A stretch of DNA of 64,000 bases, taken from positions 27,636 to 91,635 of the forward strand of contig JAJEFJ010000066.1 of assembly GCA_022820485.1 (NCBI GenBank). The letters run 5' to 3'. The position numbers were made by a program, and so were the translations under genes. Positions 1-7,743 of the stretch are shown one piece after another. The notes under the pieces were generated by a model, which made no database searches, was not told the DNA's origin, and saw nothing but the letters and a program-made list of their open reading frames with translations. The first letter of the stretch is position 1, and each line of letters opens with the position of its first letter. The DNA is from Candidatus Latescibacterota bacterium. Lineage in GTDB: Bacteria > Latescibacterota > UBA2968 > UBA8231.

Positions 1-1
1 A

Positions 2-490
2 TATGGACCGGTGCAGGGCACCACCTTGCCACAGGCCCTAGCGCGCTTTCTGGCAAGCGGCGAATCAGGACGCGCGTACATTGCCCTGCAAGCGCACCTC
101 CCGCCGACCCCGGCGACCACCAACGCCCTACAGGACCTACGCCGCCAGCTACTAGCGCGCACCGGGCTAGCCACGACCCTCGGCTTTGGGCCGCGCTTCT
201 TGCACTCGACCGGCCAATTGCACAAGGGCGACGCCGGGCACGGGCTTTTCATTCAGCTAACGGCCGACTCAGCAGAGGACGCGCCGATTCCCGACCAAGC
301 CGGAACCTCGGCTTCTAGCATCACATTCGGCGTCCTCGCCCAAGCCCAAGCCCTCGGCGACCGCCAAGCCCTCGGCGATCAAGGACGGGCCGTGCTTCGT
401 ATCCATCTAGGCGCAGATATCGCCACAGGTATTGCCCAATTGCGCCGCGCCTTAGACCCAAACAACGACCCCACAGGAGCAGTCCAATGA
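2..490 (+). CDS. Bifunctional transaldolase/phosphoglucose isomerase, C-terminal end (partial)
   Basis: Only the C-terminal ~160 residues are in the window; the frame is open to the left edge, so the gene starts upstream. The segment from [20 protein letters not shown] to LHKGD and GLFIQLT is the characteristic end of glucose-6-phosphate isomerase as fused to transaldolase in Tal-Pgi proteins. It acts in the cytoplasm, interconverting glucose-6-P and fructose-6-P and, through the absent N-terminal part, in the non-oxidative pentose phosphate pathway. The stop overlaps the gnd start by 4 nt (ATGA), implying translational coupling with the next pentose-phosphate enzyme. Whether the transaldolase half is present cannot be seen. 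Confidence 0.85.
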   Translation, partial: YGPVQGTTLPQALARFLASGESGRAYIALQAHLPPTPATTNALQDLRRQLLARTGLATTLGFGPRFLHSTGQLHKGDAGHGLFIQLTADSAEDAPIPDQAGTSASSITFGVLAQAQALGDRQALGDQGRAVLRIHLGADIATGIAQLRRALDPNNDPTGAVQ

Positions 491-1941
491 GCCGAGCAGA
501 CATCGGCCTAATCGGCCTAGCCGTAATGGGCGAAAACCTCGTCCTCAACATGGCTAGCCACGGTTTCACCGTTGCCGTTTACAACCGCACAACCACCAAA
601 GTCGATGCCTTTATGTCCGGTCGCGCCCGCGGTCAATCCATCATCGGCACCCATTCGCCAGCCGAACTGCTCGCCCAGCTCAAAAAGCCGCGCCGCGTGA
701 TGCTAATGGTGCAAGCCGGCCAAGCCGTGGACCGCGTCATAGCCGAACTCGTGCCCTTGCTTGACGAAGGCGACATCCTCATCGACGGCGGCAACTCCAA
801 CTACCAAGACACGACCCGCCGCACCCAAGAGCTGGCTGCCAAAGGCTTGCTCTACGTGGGCACGGGGGTCTCCGGCGGCGAGGAGGGCGCGCTCAAGGGG
901 CCGAGTATCATGCCAGGCGGCAATCCCGCCGCTTGGCCCCACATCAAAGACCTCTTTCAAGCCATTGCCGCCAAAGTAGAAGACGGCAGCCCGTGCTGCG
1001 ATTGGGTGGGCCGCGACGGCGCTGGCCACTACGTGAAAATGGTCCACAACGGCATCGAGTACGGCGACATGCAGATGATTGCCGAGGCATACGCCCTGAT
1101 GCGCGAGGGTCTCGGCATTGAGCCGCCGGAACAGAGCGAAATTTTCAAGCAGTGGAACGAGGGCGAACTCGACAGCTACCTCATCGAAATCACTGGCGAT
1201 ATCCTCGCCAAGATCGACGACGAAACCGGCCAGCCCATGGTCGATGTCATACTCGATGCGGCTGGCCAAAAGGGCACCGGCAAGTGGACCGGCATCGACG
1301 CCCTGCAATTGGGCGCGCCCGTAACCGCCATTACCGAAGCGGTATTTAGCCGCGCCCTTTCTTTTCTCAAAGACGAGCGCGTGGCTGCGGCCGATGTCCT
1401 CCAAGGCCCAGACGCTTCATTCACTGGCGACAAAGACGCTTTCGTCGCAGACATCCGCCAAGCCCTGTACGCAGCCAAAATTTGCTCCTACGCCCAAGGC
1501 TATCAGTTGCTCGCCCTCGCCGCTCGCGAATATGGCTGGGAACTCAACTACGGCGGCATCGCCCTGCTATGGCGCGGCGGCTGTATTATCCGCGCTCAGT
1601 TTTTGGGCCGCATCAAGGAAGCCTTTGACGTGGATCCAACGCTGGCCAATCTGCTGCTTGCACCGTACTTCAGCGCAGCAATCGCACAAACCCAAGCGTC
1701 TTGGCGCAGAGTCGTGGCCACGGCTGCGACGCTCGGCATCCCCGTGCCGACCTTTGCCAGCGCCCTCGCGTACTACGATGGCTACCGCTCTGCCCGCCTG
1801 CCCGCCAACCTGCTCCAAGCCCAGCGCGACTACTTCGGTGCCCACACCTATGAGCGCACCGACAAGCCACGCGGCATGTTCTTTCACACCAATTGGACCG
1901 GGCGCGGGGGAACGACGGCATCGACGGCTTACAACGTCTAA
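487..1941 (+). CDS. gnd: 6-phosphogluconate dehydrogenase, decarboxylating
   Basis: 484 residues, the normal length for the dimeric enzyme. The N-terminal Rossmann motif [20 protein letters not shown] binds [22 protein letters not shown] and the [13 protein letters not shown] helix (catalytic Lys and substrate contacts) are intact, and the C-terminal YYDGYRS and RTD segments complete the substrate pocket. It oxidatively decarboxylates 6-phosphogluconate to ribulose-5-phosphate with NADPH production in the cytoplasm. It follows the Tal-Pgi-like gene with a 4-nt overlap, forming a pentose-phosphate operon. The start is fixed by this overlap. Confidence 0.97.
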   Translation: MSRADIGLIGLAVMGENLVLNMASHGFTVAVYNRTTTKVDAFMSGRARGQSIIGTHSPAELLAQLKKPRRVMLMVQAGQAVDRVIAELVPLLDEGDILIDGGNSNYQDTTRRTQELAAKGLLYVGTGVSGGEEGALKGPSIMPGGNPAAWPHIKDLFQAIAAKVEDGSPCCDWVGRDGAGHYVKMVHNGIEYGDMQMIAEAYALMREGLGIEPPEQSEIFKQWNEGELDSYLIEITGDILAKIDDETGQPMVDVILDAAGQKGTGKWTGIDALQLGAPVTAITEAVFSRALSFLKDERVAAADVLQGPDASFTGDKDAFVADIRQALYAAKICSYAQGYQLLALAAREYGWELNYGGIALLWRGGCIIRAQFLGRIKEAFDVDPTLANLLLAPYFSAAIAQTQASWRRVVATAATLGIPVPTFASALAYYDGYRSARLPANLLQAQRDYFGAHTYERTDKPRGMFFHTNWTGRGGTTASTAYNV

Positions 1942-1971
1942 TCCGCAAAAAAGCATATAGCAAAAGCTGTA

Positions 1972-1999
1972 TTGACACACGTAATTTGTCGCATACAGT
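1972..1999 (+). promoter_or_regulatory. Putative sigma70 promoter between gnd and the XRE gene
   Basis: TTGACA (1972-1977), a 16-nt spacer and TACAGT (1994-1999). It lies in an AT-rich 275-bp intergenic region ahead of the XRE-family gene, about 220 nt upstream of its start. It would produce a long leader containing the hairpin at 2025-2060. Confidence 0.45.
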
Positions 2000-2024
2000 C
2001 GCTAGCAATCTATTATAAAAACAA

Positions 2025-2060
2025 CCCCTGTTGTCATCCTTTTTGGACTGAAAACAGGGG
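2025..2060 (+). terminator. Hairpin in gnd-XRE intergenic region (terminator or leader attenuator)
   Basis: CCCCTGTT (2025-2032) pairs with AACAGGGG (2053-2060) across a 20-nt loop and is followed by a short pyrimidine-rich stretch. It could end gnd transcripts or lie in the leader of the XRE gene. There is no long U-tract, so the assignment is weak. Confidence 0.35.
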
Positions 2061-2216
2061 GTCGTTTCTAATAAGTGGAAATATTTGCTGCACCTTCTTT
2101 TGCTACTTTTTCGTTAGCGTCCACAATACCATTCTGCACTGCATTTGCTAAATACTATATTTTTTTTAGTTTAGAAACGTTATATCTACACACACTTAAA
2201 GGCGAAAGGATTTTTT

Positions 2217-2660
2217 ATGCCTACTCTCGCAGCCCTTTTGAAAGAAGAAATTGGCAAGATCGTCCGCAAAGAAGTGCAAGATCAAATGCGCGATCTCAAC
2301 AAAACAGTGCGCGCCCAGCGCGATGCACTCGCTCGCTTAGAAAAGCAACTCGGCTCAGCAAAGGCCAAACCAGCCGCTAAGCCAGCCGCTAAGCCAGCCG
2401 CCAAACCAGCCGCCAAAACCAGCAAAGCATCCACCGGCGACAAAAGAAAACAACTCCGCATCTCACCGGATACAATCAAGAAGCACCGCAAGCGCCTCAA
2501 GCTCTCCCAAGCCGATCTCGGCAAGCTACTCAATGTTAGCACCAACACCGTTTTGCGCTGGGAAGCGGGCACCTCTAAACCGCGTAGCAAGCACCTCCCG
2601 GGACTTGGTCAACTCCGTTCTATAAGCAAGCGAGACCTCAAGAAACAACTCGGCGAATAA
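2217..2660 (+). CDS. Small XRE-type HTH protein with coiled-coil and Lys/Ala repeat
   Basis: 147 residues in three parts. Residues 1-45 are a charged helical/coiled-coil segment (KEEIGKIVRKEVQDQMRDLN). Residues 50-67 are a KPAA tetrapeptide repeat resembling histone-H1-like tails. Residues ~78-147 are an XRE helix-turn-helix (KLSQADLGKLLNVSTNTVLRWEAG). It is likely a DNA-binding regulator; its targets are unknown. AAAGGA lies 6 nt before the ATG, fixing the start. The gene stands alone, with its own promoter region upstream and a bidirectional terminator downstream. The family is widespread among environmental bacteria as an uncharacterised group. Confidence 0.8.
   Translation: MPTLAALLKEEIGKIVRKEVQDQMRDLNKTVRAQRDALARLEKQLGSAKAKPAAKPAAKPAAKPAAKTSKASTGDKRKQLRISPDTIKKHRKRLKLSQADLGKLLNVSTNTVLRWEAGTSKPRSKHLPGLGQLRSISKRDLKKQLGE
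2370..2417 (+). repeat. 12-bp tandem repeat coding KPAA units
   Basis: Four consecutive 12-bp units (ccagccgctaag / ccagccgccaaa variants) inside the XRE gene encode the Lys-Pro-Ala-Ala repeat. The unit variants alternate in pairs, suggesting slippage-driven duplication. Confidence 0.85.
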
Positions 2661-2675
2661 CAGGCTTTACAGAAC

Positions 2676-2723
2676 CAACAAAACCCCCCTAGTCCGCGTG
2701 GACGGACTAGGGGGATTTTGTTG
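2676..2723. terminator. Bidirectional Rho-independent terminator
   Basis: A long inverted repeat: CCCCCTAGTCCG near 2685-2696 pairs with CGGACTAGGGGG at 2703-2714, flanked by caacaaaa (2676-2683) and ttttgttg (2716-2723), giving U-tracts in both directions. It lies between the convergent XRE gene and glycosyltransferase gene and should terminate both. Confidence 0.9.
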
Positions 2724-2731
2724 CGACCCTA

Positions 2732-3553
2732 TCACTGCCAACGCGCTATATAGTCGCCCATCTGCTGCTGCAATTCCGCGTTGTCGCGCTTAGCGGCTCC
2801 GCGCTCGACAATCCGCGCCTTGCGCAACAGCATAGTGCGCGCGGCCGCAGCGCGATCCGCTGCTAGTTGCGACTCTGCGCACAGCAGCTTGTCGAGCGCG
2901 TACACCCGGAAGCGATCCATCGCGTAGTGCGCCTGCGATAGCTGATCGGCGTGGCCGCCGTATTTGCGGATGAGTTGCTCTGCCAAATAGACTACCTCAT
3001 AGCGACAGGTAATCCGCAGCCAAAGTTCGTAGTCCTCGCAGGCCGGCAAGCATTCGTCAAACATCCCAACGTCCGCAAAAACTTGGCGGTGAATCGCAAT
3101 AGACGAAGGCGACATAACACACAACGGCAGAGCCTGCAAGAAAATGTCGCCGCCGTATTTCTGGTGGTGTTTGTGAGGGTTGACCCGCACGCCATTGCGG
3201 ATCCAGATCTCGTCGGTGTGGCAGATCAACAATCCGCTCTCGCGCAGGGCCGCTGCTTGGCGTGCGAGCTTGTTGGGTAACCACTCGTCGTCCGAGTCGA
3301 GTAAGGCAATCCACTCGCCTTCGGCTGCCGCGATCCCGCGATTGCGCGCGGCAGAGACCCCGCTGTTTGCTGCCAAACTCACTATTTTGACTGCGTCGCC
3401 AAATTCCTCGCGCACTTGCTCGGGCGTGCCGTCGTCAGAGGCATCATCTACCACGATCACCTCAAGGTCCACTCCCTGCTGCGCCAGTACCGAACGAATC
3501 GCCCGGCCGACTAATGCGCGGCGATTGTACACGGGAATGACAACCGAAAACAC
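2732..3553 (-). CDS. Family 2 glycosyltransferase
   Basis: 273 residues with a canonical GT-A fold start (FSVVIPVYNRRALVGRAIRS), nucleotide-binding VDDASDDGT, the metal-binding LLDSDDEW motif and a later ED catalytic pair (ACEDYELWLRI). It transfers a sugar from an NDP-sugar to an unknown acceptor, probably on the cytoplasmic face in surface-glycan synthesis. The C-terminal ~60 residues are helical and charged. It starts 3 nt after the stop of the DsbD-like gene, so the two are probably cotranscribed. No other sugar genes are adjacent, so the acceptor cannot be inferred. Confidence 0.88.
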   Translation of the reverse strand: MFSVVIPVYNRRALVGRAIRSVLAQQGVDLEVIVVDDASDDGTPEQVREEFGDAVKIVSLAANSGVSAARNRGIAAAEGEWIALLDSDDEWLPNKLARQAAALRESGLLICHTDEIWIRNGVRVNPHKHHQKYGGDIFLQALPLCVMSPSSIAIHRQVFADVGMFDECLPACEDYELWLRITCRYEVVYLAEQLIRKYGGHADQLSQAHYAMDRFRVYALDKLLCAESQLAADRAAAARTMLLRKARIVERGAAKRDNAELQQQMGDYIARWQ

Positions 3554-3556
3554 GGC

Positions 3557-5683
3557 TCAGGCTCCACTAGCAAGCGCGGCGGCCGCGTCTAGTTTTTCGA
3601 TGACCATTTCTGCCGTAATAACCTCGGGCAACACCAGCGGCTGGTCGATAAGACCGGCGGGAAAAATCACGTACAAGGGCACCCCTGAGCGTCCAAAGGC
3701 GCGCAAGAGCTGGGTGATCTCGGGATTGCGGTTGGTCCAATCGGCTTTGACTAGCGCCACATTGTGCGCGGAGAATCGCTCGCGGACCACTTGCTGCGCC
3801 AGCACGGCCCGCTCGTTGACCTTGCATGTCCAGCACCACTCGGCTGTAAAGTCGATAAAGACCGTCTGCCCGCCCGCGACCAAATCCTCAACGTGCGCGG
3901 CGCTAAACGGCTGCCAGTCCAATTCAGACGCGGTGGTCTGCTCGGCCAAGGTTTGCTCGGCGGCCAACAGCGGATGGACAAAGATCACATAACTGCCCAA
4001 AACCAGAATCAGCGCCACCGTTCGGGCCAACAGTTTTGCGGGGTTGGGATGTAGGAAACTACCCCATTGACCCCAGACCCAGCAGGCCAAACCCAGACCC
4101 AGTAAAAAGGCCCCCGTCCACACCACGCCTTCGACGCCGACCTGATTGCCTAAGACCCACAACAACCACAGCACCGTGGCCATCAGCAAAAATCCCATTA
4201 GCTGCTTGAAGCGCACCATCCAAGGGCCGGGCTTGGGCAAGCGCCCGATCCACGCCGGCTTGAGCGCCAGTACCACATACGGCAGTGCCATCCCCGCGCC
4301 AATCGCCAAAAAGACCGCGATGACGACGCCGGCCGGCTGGGCAAAGGCAAACCCCAACGCGGTCCCCAAAAAGGGCGCAGTGCAAGGCGTGGCCAGAATC
4401 GTCGCCAGCACGCCGTTGAGAAAGGAGCCCGTCAATCCCTCGCGTCCTTCTAGCCCCCCCAAGTTGCTAGTCCCCGGCAGCAAAATTTCATAGACTCCGA
4501 ACAAACTTAAGGCCAATGCAAAAACCAAGGCACTCATCGCCACCACAAAACCCGGGTACTGAAACTGAAAGCCCCAACCGATCTGTTCGCCACTGCTTTT
4601 GACCAACAACACCGCTAGCGCCAGCACCAAAAAAGTAGCCACAATACCAGCGCAAAACGCCCACCCTAGTTGCTGCACCCGCTTGGTCTCTTCGCCGGCT
4701 TGATTGACAAAGCCGAGCACCTTGAGCGAGATGACCGGCAACACGCAGGGCATCAAGTTGAGGATCAATCCACCCAACACCGCAAAGGCGATATAGACCC
4801 ACAGCGAGCGAGCGACCTCCCCGCTAGCCGCGCGGTAATCCCGCTCCAAGATTCCTCCTCCCTGGCGCGGCGCAGCGCGTAGATCCAGCGCCGACGTCCC
4901 AGCTTGCACCTCGCCATCTAGTCCATAGACGAGCACTCCGCGCAACGTATCGACTTCGGCACCGCCATAGGGTTCGATAGACAGCACGAGATGATCGGCG
5001 GCTAGCCGCCGGGTGGACAACGCAAAACCGTCGGCTGCCAGCGGATAAAAGTCGGGGGTCTGCTCACCCTGCTCCAAAGCCTTGTCCTCGTGGGAAAGGC
5101 GCACGTCAACCTCCATAGCCCCCTCGCCCCGCACGGCAAGTTCTACCGCAACGCGTTCGTCCAACGCGCCCGGCACCTGTGCTGCATAGCGGTCAAATTG
5201 TGCCTGCTGGGCGCTCGGCTTGCCGACGGCGGCCACCGGCAGGGCCAACGTCAACGATGCTCCTCCGGGGATGCACAGTTCGCGGCATACCAACCAGGAG
5301 ACCTCAGCCCCAAAGTGCAGTGTATCCCCTGCTGCCAACGCCTGCGGCGCAGTAGCCTCGGCCATGAGCAGCACTTCGTCGGCATACCCATAGACCACCA
5401 GTTCCCCCTGTTCCTCGAATTTGTTGGGCAAGGGCCATTGCAGCGGTCCTGCCACAACACCGGCCGGTAGCTGCCACTCGACTTCGATAGGCAAACCAGC
5501 ATCGCCGCTAAAAAGCCAATAGGTGTGCCATTTCTCCTCCATTGTCAGTTCGACCCCCAGCCGCAAGGACTGGCCGGGCGCTACGGCATCTACATCGGCC
5601 AGCAAGCGGGCTTGAACAGGATGGTCGGCAGCGGCGAGCGGGCCGCAGAGAACTAAGGTGAGAAGCAGGATGAAATTGTACAT
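3557..5683 (-). CDS. DsbD/ScsB-like thiol:disulfide interchange protein
   Basis: 708 residues. A signal peptide (MYNFILLLTLVLCGPLAAA) is followed by a ~250-residue periplasmic beta-rich N-terminal domain. A polytopic core (~295-570) carries the paired cysteine motifs MPCVLPVISLK and ATPCTAPFLG, and a C-terminal thioredoxin domain has the active site EWCWTCKVNE. It carries electrons from cytoplasmic thioredoxin across the inner membrane to periplasmic thiol proteins. ATG at 5683 is preferred over the upstream GTG (5689) because GAGG lies 6-7 nt before it. Cotranscribed with the GT2 gene. Close to the E. coli DsbD layout, but the N-terminal domain is nearer the ScsB type. Confidence 0.9.
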   Translation of the reverse strand: MYNFILLLTLVLCGPLAAADHPVQARLLADVDAVAPGQSLRLGVELTMEEKWHTYWLFSGDAGLPIEVEWQLPAGVVAGPLQWPLPNKFEEQGELVVYGYADEVLLMAEATAPQALAAGDTLHFGAEVSWLVCRELCIPGGASLTLALPVAAVGKPSAQQAQFDRYAAQVPGALDERVAVELAVRGEGAMEVDVRLSHEDKALEQGEQTPDFYPLAADGFALSTRRLAADHLVLSIEPYGGAEVDTLRGVLVYGLDGEVQAGTSALDLRAAPRQGGGILERDYRAASGEVARSLWVYIAFAVLGGLILNLMPCVLPVISLKVLGFVNQAGEETKRVQQLGWAFCAGIVATFLVLALAVLLVKSSGEQIGWGFQFQYPGFVVAMSALVFALALSLFGVYEILLPGTSNLGGLEGREGLTGSFLNGVLATILATPCTAPFLGTALGFAFAQPAGVVIAVFLAIGAGMALPYVVLALKPAWIGRLPKPGPWMVRFKQLMGFLLMATVLWLLWVLGNQVGVEGVVWTGAFLLGLGLACWVWGQWGSFLHPNPAKLLARTVALILVLGSYVIFVHPLLAAEQTLAEQTTASELDWQPFSAAHVEDLVAGGQTVFIDFTAEWCWTCKVNERAVLAQQVVRERFSAHNVALVKADWTNRNPEITQLLRAFGRSGVPLYVIFPAGLIDQPLVLPEVITAEMVIEKLDAAAALASGA

Positions 5684-5699
5684 GGGCACCTCGAAGGGG

Positions 5700-5790
5700 A
5701 AATTAGGAATTAGGAATTAGAGTTTGCCAAGCGGTACGAATCGGGGTGGTTGGGTCAATTCGTAATTCTCAATTCCTAATTCTCAATTTT
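5700..5790. repeat. AATTAGGAATTAG inverted repeat pair downstream of ribB
   Basis: Direct iterations of aattagg at 5700-5722 face a complementary copy at 5756-5790 (aattctcaattcctaattctc). Together they form an imperfect inverted repeat of about 90 bp just after ribB. The right arm runs into the last codons of ribB (KIEN-stop). It could form an RNA stem-loop or be a remnant of a small dispersed repeat. Confidence 0.6.
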
Positions 5791-6390
5791 ACGCAGCACG
5801 GCTTGGTGGAGTTGCTCGATGTCGATTAAGCGGCAACCTAAGTGGCGAGCAAAGTCCACTAGCTGTTGGCCCTTAGCCATGGAGCCGTCGGGGGCCATCA
5901 CTTCGGACATCACCGCCGCCGGAAAAAGACCGGCTTGGCGAGCTAGCTCTACTGCGCCTTCGGTGTGCCCCTGGCGGCTGAGCAAACCCTCCGGGCGAGC
6001 GGCCAAGGGAAATACGTGCCCGGGAATGACGATGTCCGCCGGGCCGGTGTCTGGGTCGAGGGCGCACTGAATGGACGTGGCGCGATCGGCAGCCGAGACA
6101 CCGGTTTCAATCCCCTCGCGCGCGTCAAAGGGCAGGCCGAAACGCGGGGTCGTCCAATCGGCATTGTGCGGCTCAATCAACCCCACGCCGAGCCGGGCTA
6201 GATGAATCTCGGTCGTGGCCAAGTGCAGCAGACCGCGTGCCTCTTGCAGCATCCGATTTATCTTGGCGGTAGAAACGCGCTCAGCCGCTAAAATTAGGTC
6301 GCCCTCGTCTTCGCGCTCCTGCGCATCCACTAAGACTAGGAACTTCCCAGCGCGAAAATCCGCGATCGCTTCGTCGAGCTGACAGAACAT
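5776..6390 (-). CDS. ribB: 3,4-dihydroxy-2-butanone 4-phosphate synthase
   Basis: 204 residues, the length of stand-alone RibB, with no GTP cyclohydrolase II domain. Motifs include REDEGDLILAAE (acidic metal-binding loop), ETGVSAADRATSI and the LLSRQGHTEGAVELARQAG phosphate/metal site. It converts ribulose-5-phosphate to the four-carbon precursor of riboflavin in the cytoplasm. The usual GLIC motif reads GLLHLA here, a substitution at a normally conserved Cys. The start abuts the stop of the enolase-superfamily gene with no gap. No other rib genes are visible. The C-terminus is encoded inside a dispersed repeat. Confidence 0.88.
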   Translation of the reverse strand: MFCQLDEAIADFRAGKFLVLVDAQEREDEGDLILAAERVSTAKINRMLQEARGLLHLATTEIHLARLGVGLIEPHNADWTTPRFGLPFDAREGIETGVSAADRATSIQCALDPDTGPADIVIPGHVFPLAARPEGLLSRQGHTEGAVELARQAGLFPAAVMSEVMAPDGSMAKGQQLVDFARHLGCRLIDIEQLHQAVLRKIEN

Positions 6391-7512
6391 TTATTGCACC
6401 TGGTGCGCCATAAGCACCGCTTCGTCCAGTTCAATTCCCAAGCCGGGCGCGTCCGGCACTCGGATGTGACCGTCTATTATGGTTTCTGCCGGGCACACCA
6501 ACTCGCCGCGCCAATCCACCTCGCCAAACGCATATTCGAGCACCGTGAAGTTGGCAACCGTCGCCGCCAAATGTACCCCAGCCATCGTCGATACCGGACC
6601 GGCCGGGCTGTGAGGCGCAATCGGCATCTGCGCTATTTCGGCCAGCGCGGCAATGCGCCGACATTCGGTAATGCCGCCAGCGTGTTTGACATCTGGCATC
6701 AGCACATCCACTGCTCCTTGGGCGATGTAGGGCCAAAAGCCCTCGCGACCGACGAGCGACTCTCCGCCAGCAATCGTATGGCCCGAGTGCAGCCGCAACT
6801 GGCGCAGCGCATCGACCCGGTCGCGCGGCACCGGCTCCTCAAACCAGTACAGATCGAGCGGACGCACCTTTTCGGCCACCTTAAAAGCCAAGGCCAAGTC
6901 AAAGCGCTGATGGCAATCCACCAACAGCTCGATTTCGTCGCCAATGGCCTCCCGCGTCGCCTCAAGCCGAGCGATTCCTTTGTCCGCATCGCGCTCGACC
7001 CCACCGCGATCCATCCGCCGCCAATGCACCTCGTCAAAGGGCGTGCTCTTGACGGCGCTAAAGCCGGCATCGACTGCTCGGCGCGCCGCATCGGCAAACC
7101 CCTGTGTGCTGCGGTCGCGGGTGCCGCGATTGAGGTTGGCGTACAATCGCACGGAGTCGCGCCGCTTGCCGCCTAGCAAGCGCCAAGCCGGGACCCCGAG
7201 CGCCTTGCCGGCCAAATCCCACAGCGCTTGGTCGACTGCGCTCCGCGCCGTGGCTCCGACGCGGCCAGTGTCGCCCGAGAAAATCGCCGATCCTCGCGCC
7301 ATCTGTTCCCACAACACCTCTACTTGGGTCGGGTCCGCACCCACCAACCGCGGTTCCAGTTGCTCCAGCGCGGCTGCGACCAAACCGTCGTTGCCGCTCT
7401 GGCTCGCTTCGCCCAGCCCGCTCAGCCCGGCGTCGGTGTGAATTTGCACGAATATCCAAGTGCCTCGGTGCGATGCTGCTACTGAGTGTAGTTCCAAATG
7501 AGTAATTTTCAC
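6391..7512 (-). CDS. Mandelate racemase/muconate lactonizing (enolase superfamily) enzyme
   Basis: 373 residues, typical for the superfamily. The N-terminal capping domain is followed by a TIM barrel with metal ligands in LVDCHQRFD, WFEEPVP and GGESL, and a terminal acid/base His region (MPIAPHSPAGPVS). Members abstract an alpha proton from a carboxylate, usually as sugar-acid dehydratases or racemases; the substrate is unknown here. The start is GTG at 7512 with GGAGAGACC upstream. It is directly followed by ribB. The layout AVKSTPFDEV in place of a clear KxK motif suggests a galactonate-dehydratase-like subgroup, but this is tentative. Confidence 0.85.
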   Translation of the reverse strand: MKITHLELHSVAASHRGTWIFVQIHTDAGLSGLGEASQSGNDGLVAAALEQLEPRLVGADPTQVEVLWEQMARGSAIFSGDTGRVGATARSAVDQALWDLAGKALGVPAWRLLGGKRRDSVRLYANLNRGTRDRSTQGFADAARRAVDAGFSAVKSTPFDEVHWRRMDRGGVERDADKGIARLEATREAIGDEIELLVDCHQRFDLALAFKVAEKVRPLDLYWFEEPVPRDRVDALRQLRLHSGHTIAGGESLVGREGFWPYIAQGAVDVLMPDVKHAGGITECRRIAALAEIAQMPIAPHSPAGPVSTMAGVHLAATVANFTVLEYAFGEVDWRGELVCPAETIIDGHIRVPDAPGLGIELDEAVLMAHQVQ

Positions 7513-7634
7513 ACGGTCTCTCCAGCGTAAAACTGCATCCTCAGAACATAAAGAAGAGACGGCCTAGCCGCTATGAGCCACCCCTCCTAGAGGCCGTATT
7601 AAACCGAGGCGTGCCCCAAGTACCCGTTACCTCA

Positions 7635-7667
7635 CCTCTGCGTTCATCTGCGTTCATCTGCGGATAC
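7635..7667. repeat. Dispersed TCTGCGTTCA repeat, copy 1
   Basis: The decamer cgttcatctg occurs twice in tandem (7641-7660), followed by cggatac. The last 23 bp recur exactly, in inverted orientation, at 14111-14133. The rest of the 231-bp gap before rarA (7513-7743) shows no gene. Confidence 0.75.
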
Positions 7668-7743
7668 GCTTCTAAGGGATTCACGCGGTTCAATTGAGTC
7701 GTTATGTTCTTAGTCCACGCCTTCTTTACCCGGAGGTGAAAGC

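Noticed and set aside
2075..2380. 101-codon plus-strand frame ahead of and overlapping the XRE gene
   Set aside because: It is out of frame with the XRE gene, has no ribosome site and runs through its coding region; the XRE frame has a clear start and HTH.
2370..2417. Short tandem repeats as a possible CRISPR array
   Set aside because: 12-bp units without spacers that encode a KPAA protein repeat.
7513..7743. Possible tRNA or small RNA in the gap before rarA
   Set aside because: No acceptor stem or T-loop sequence could be found; only the dispersed repeat is recognisable.
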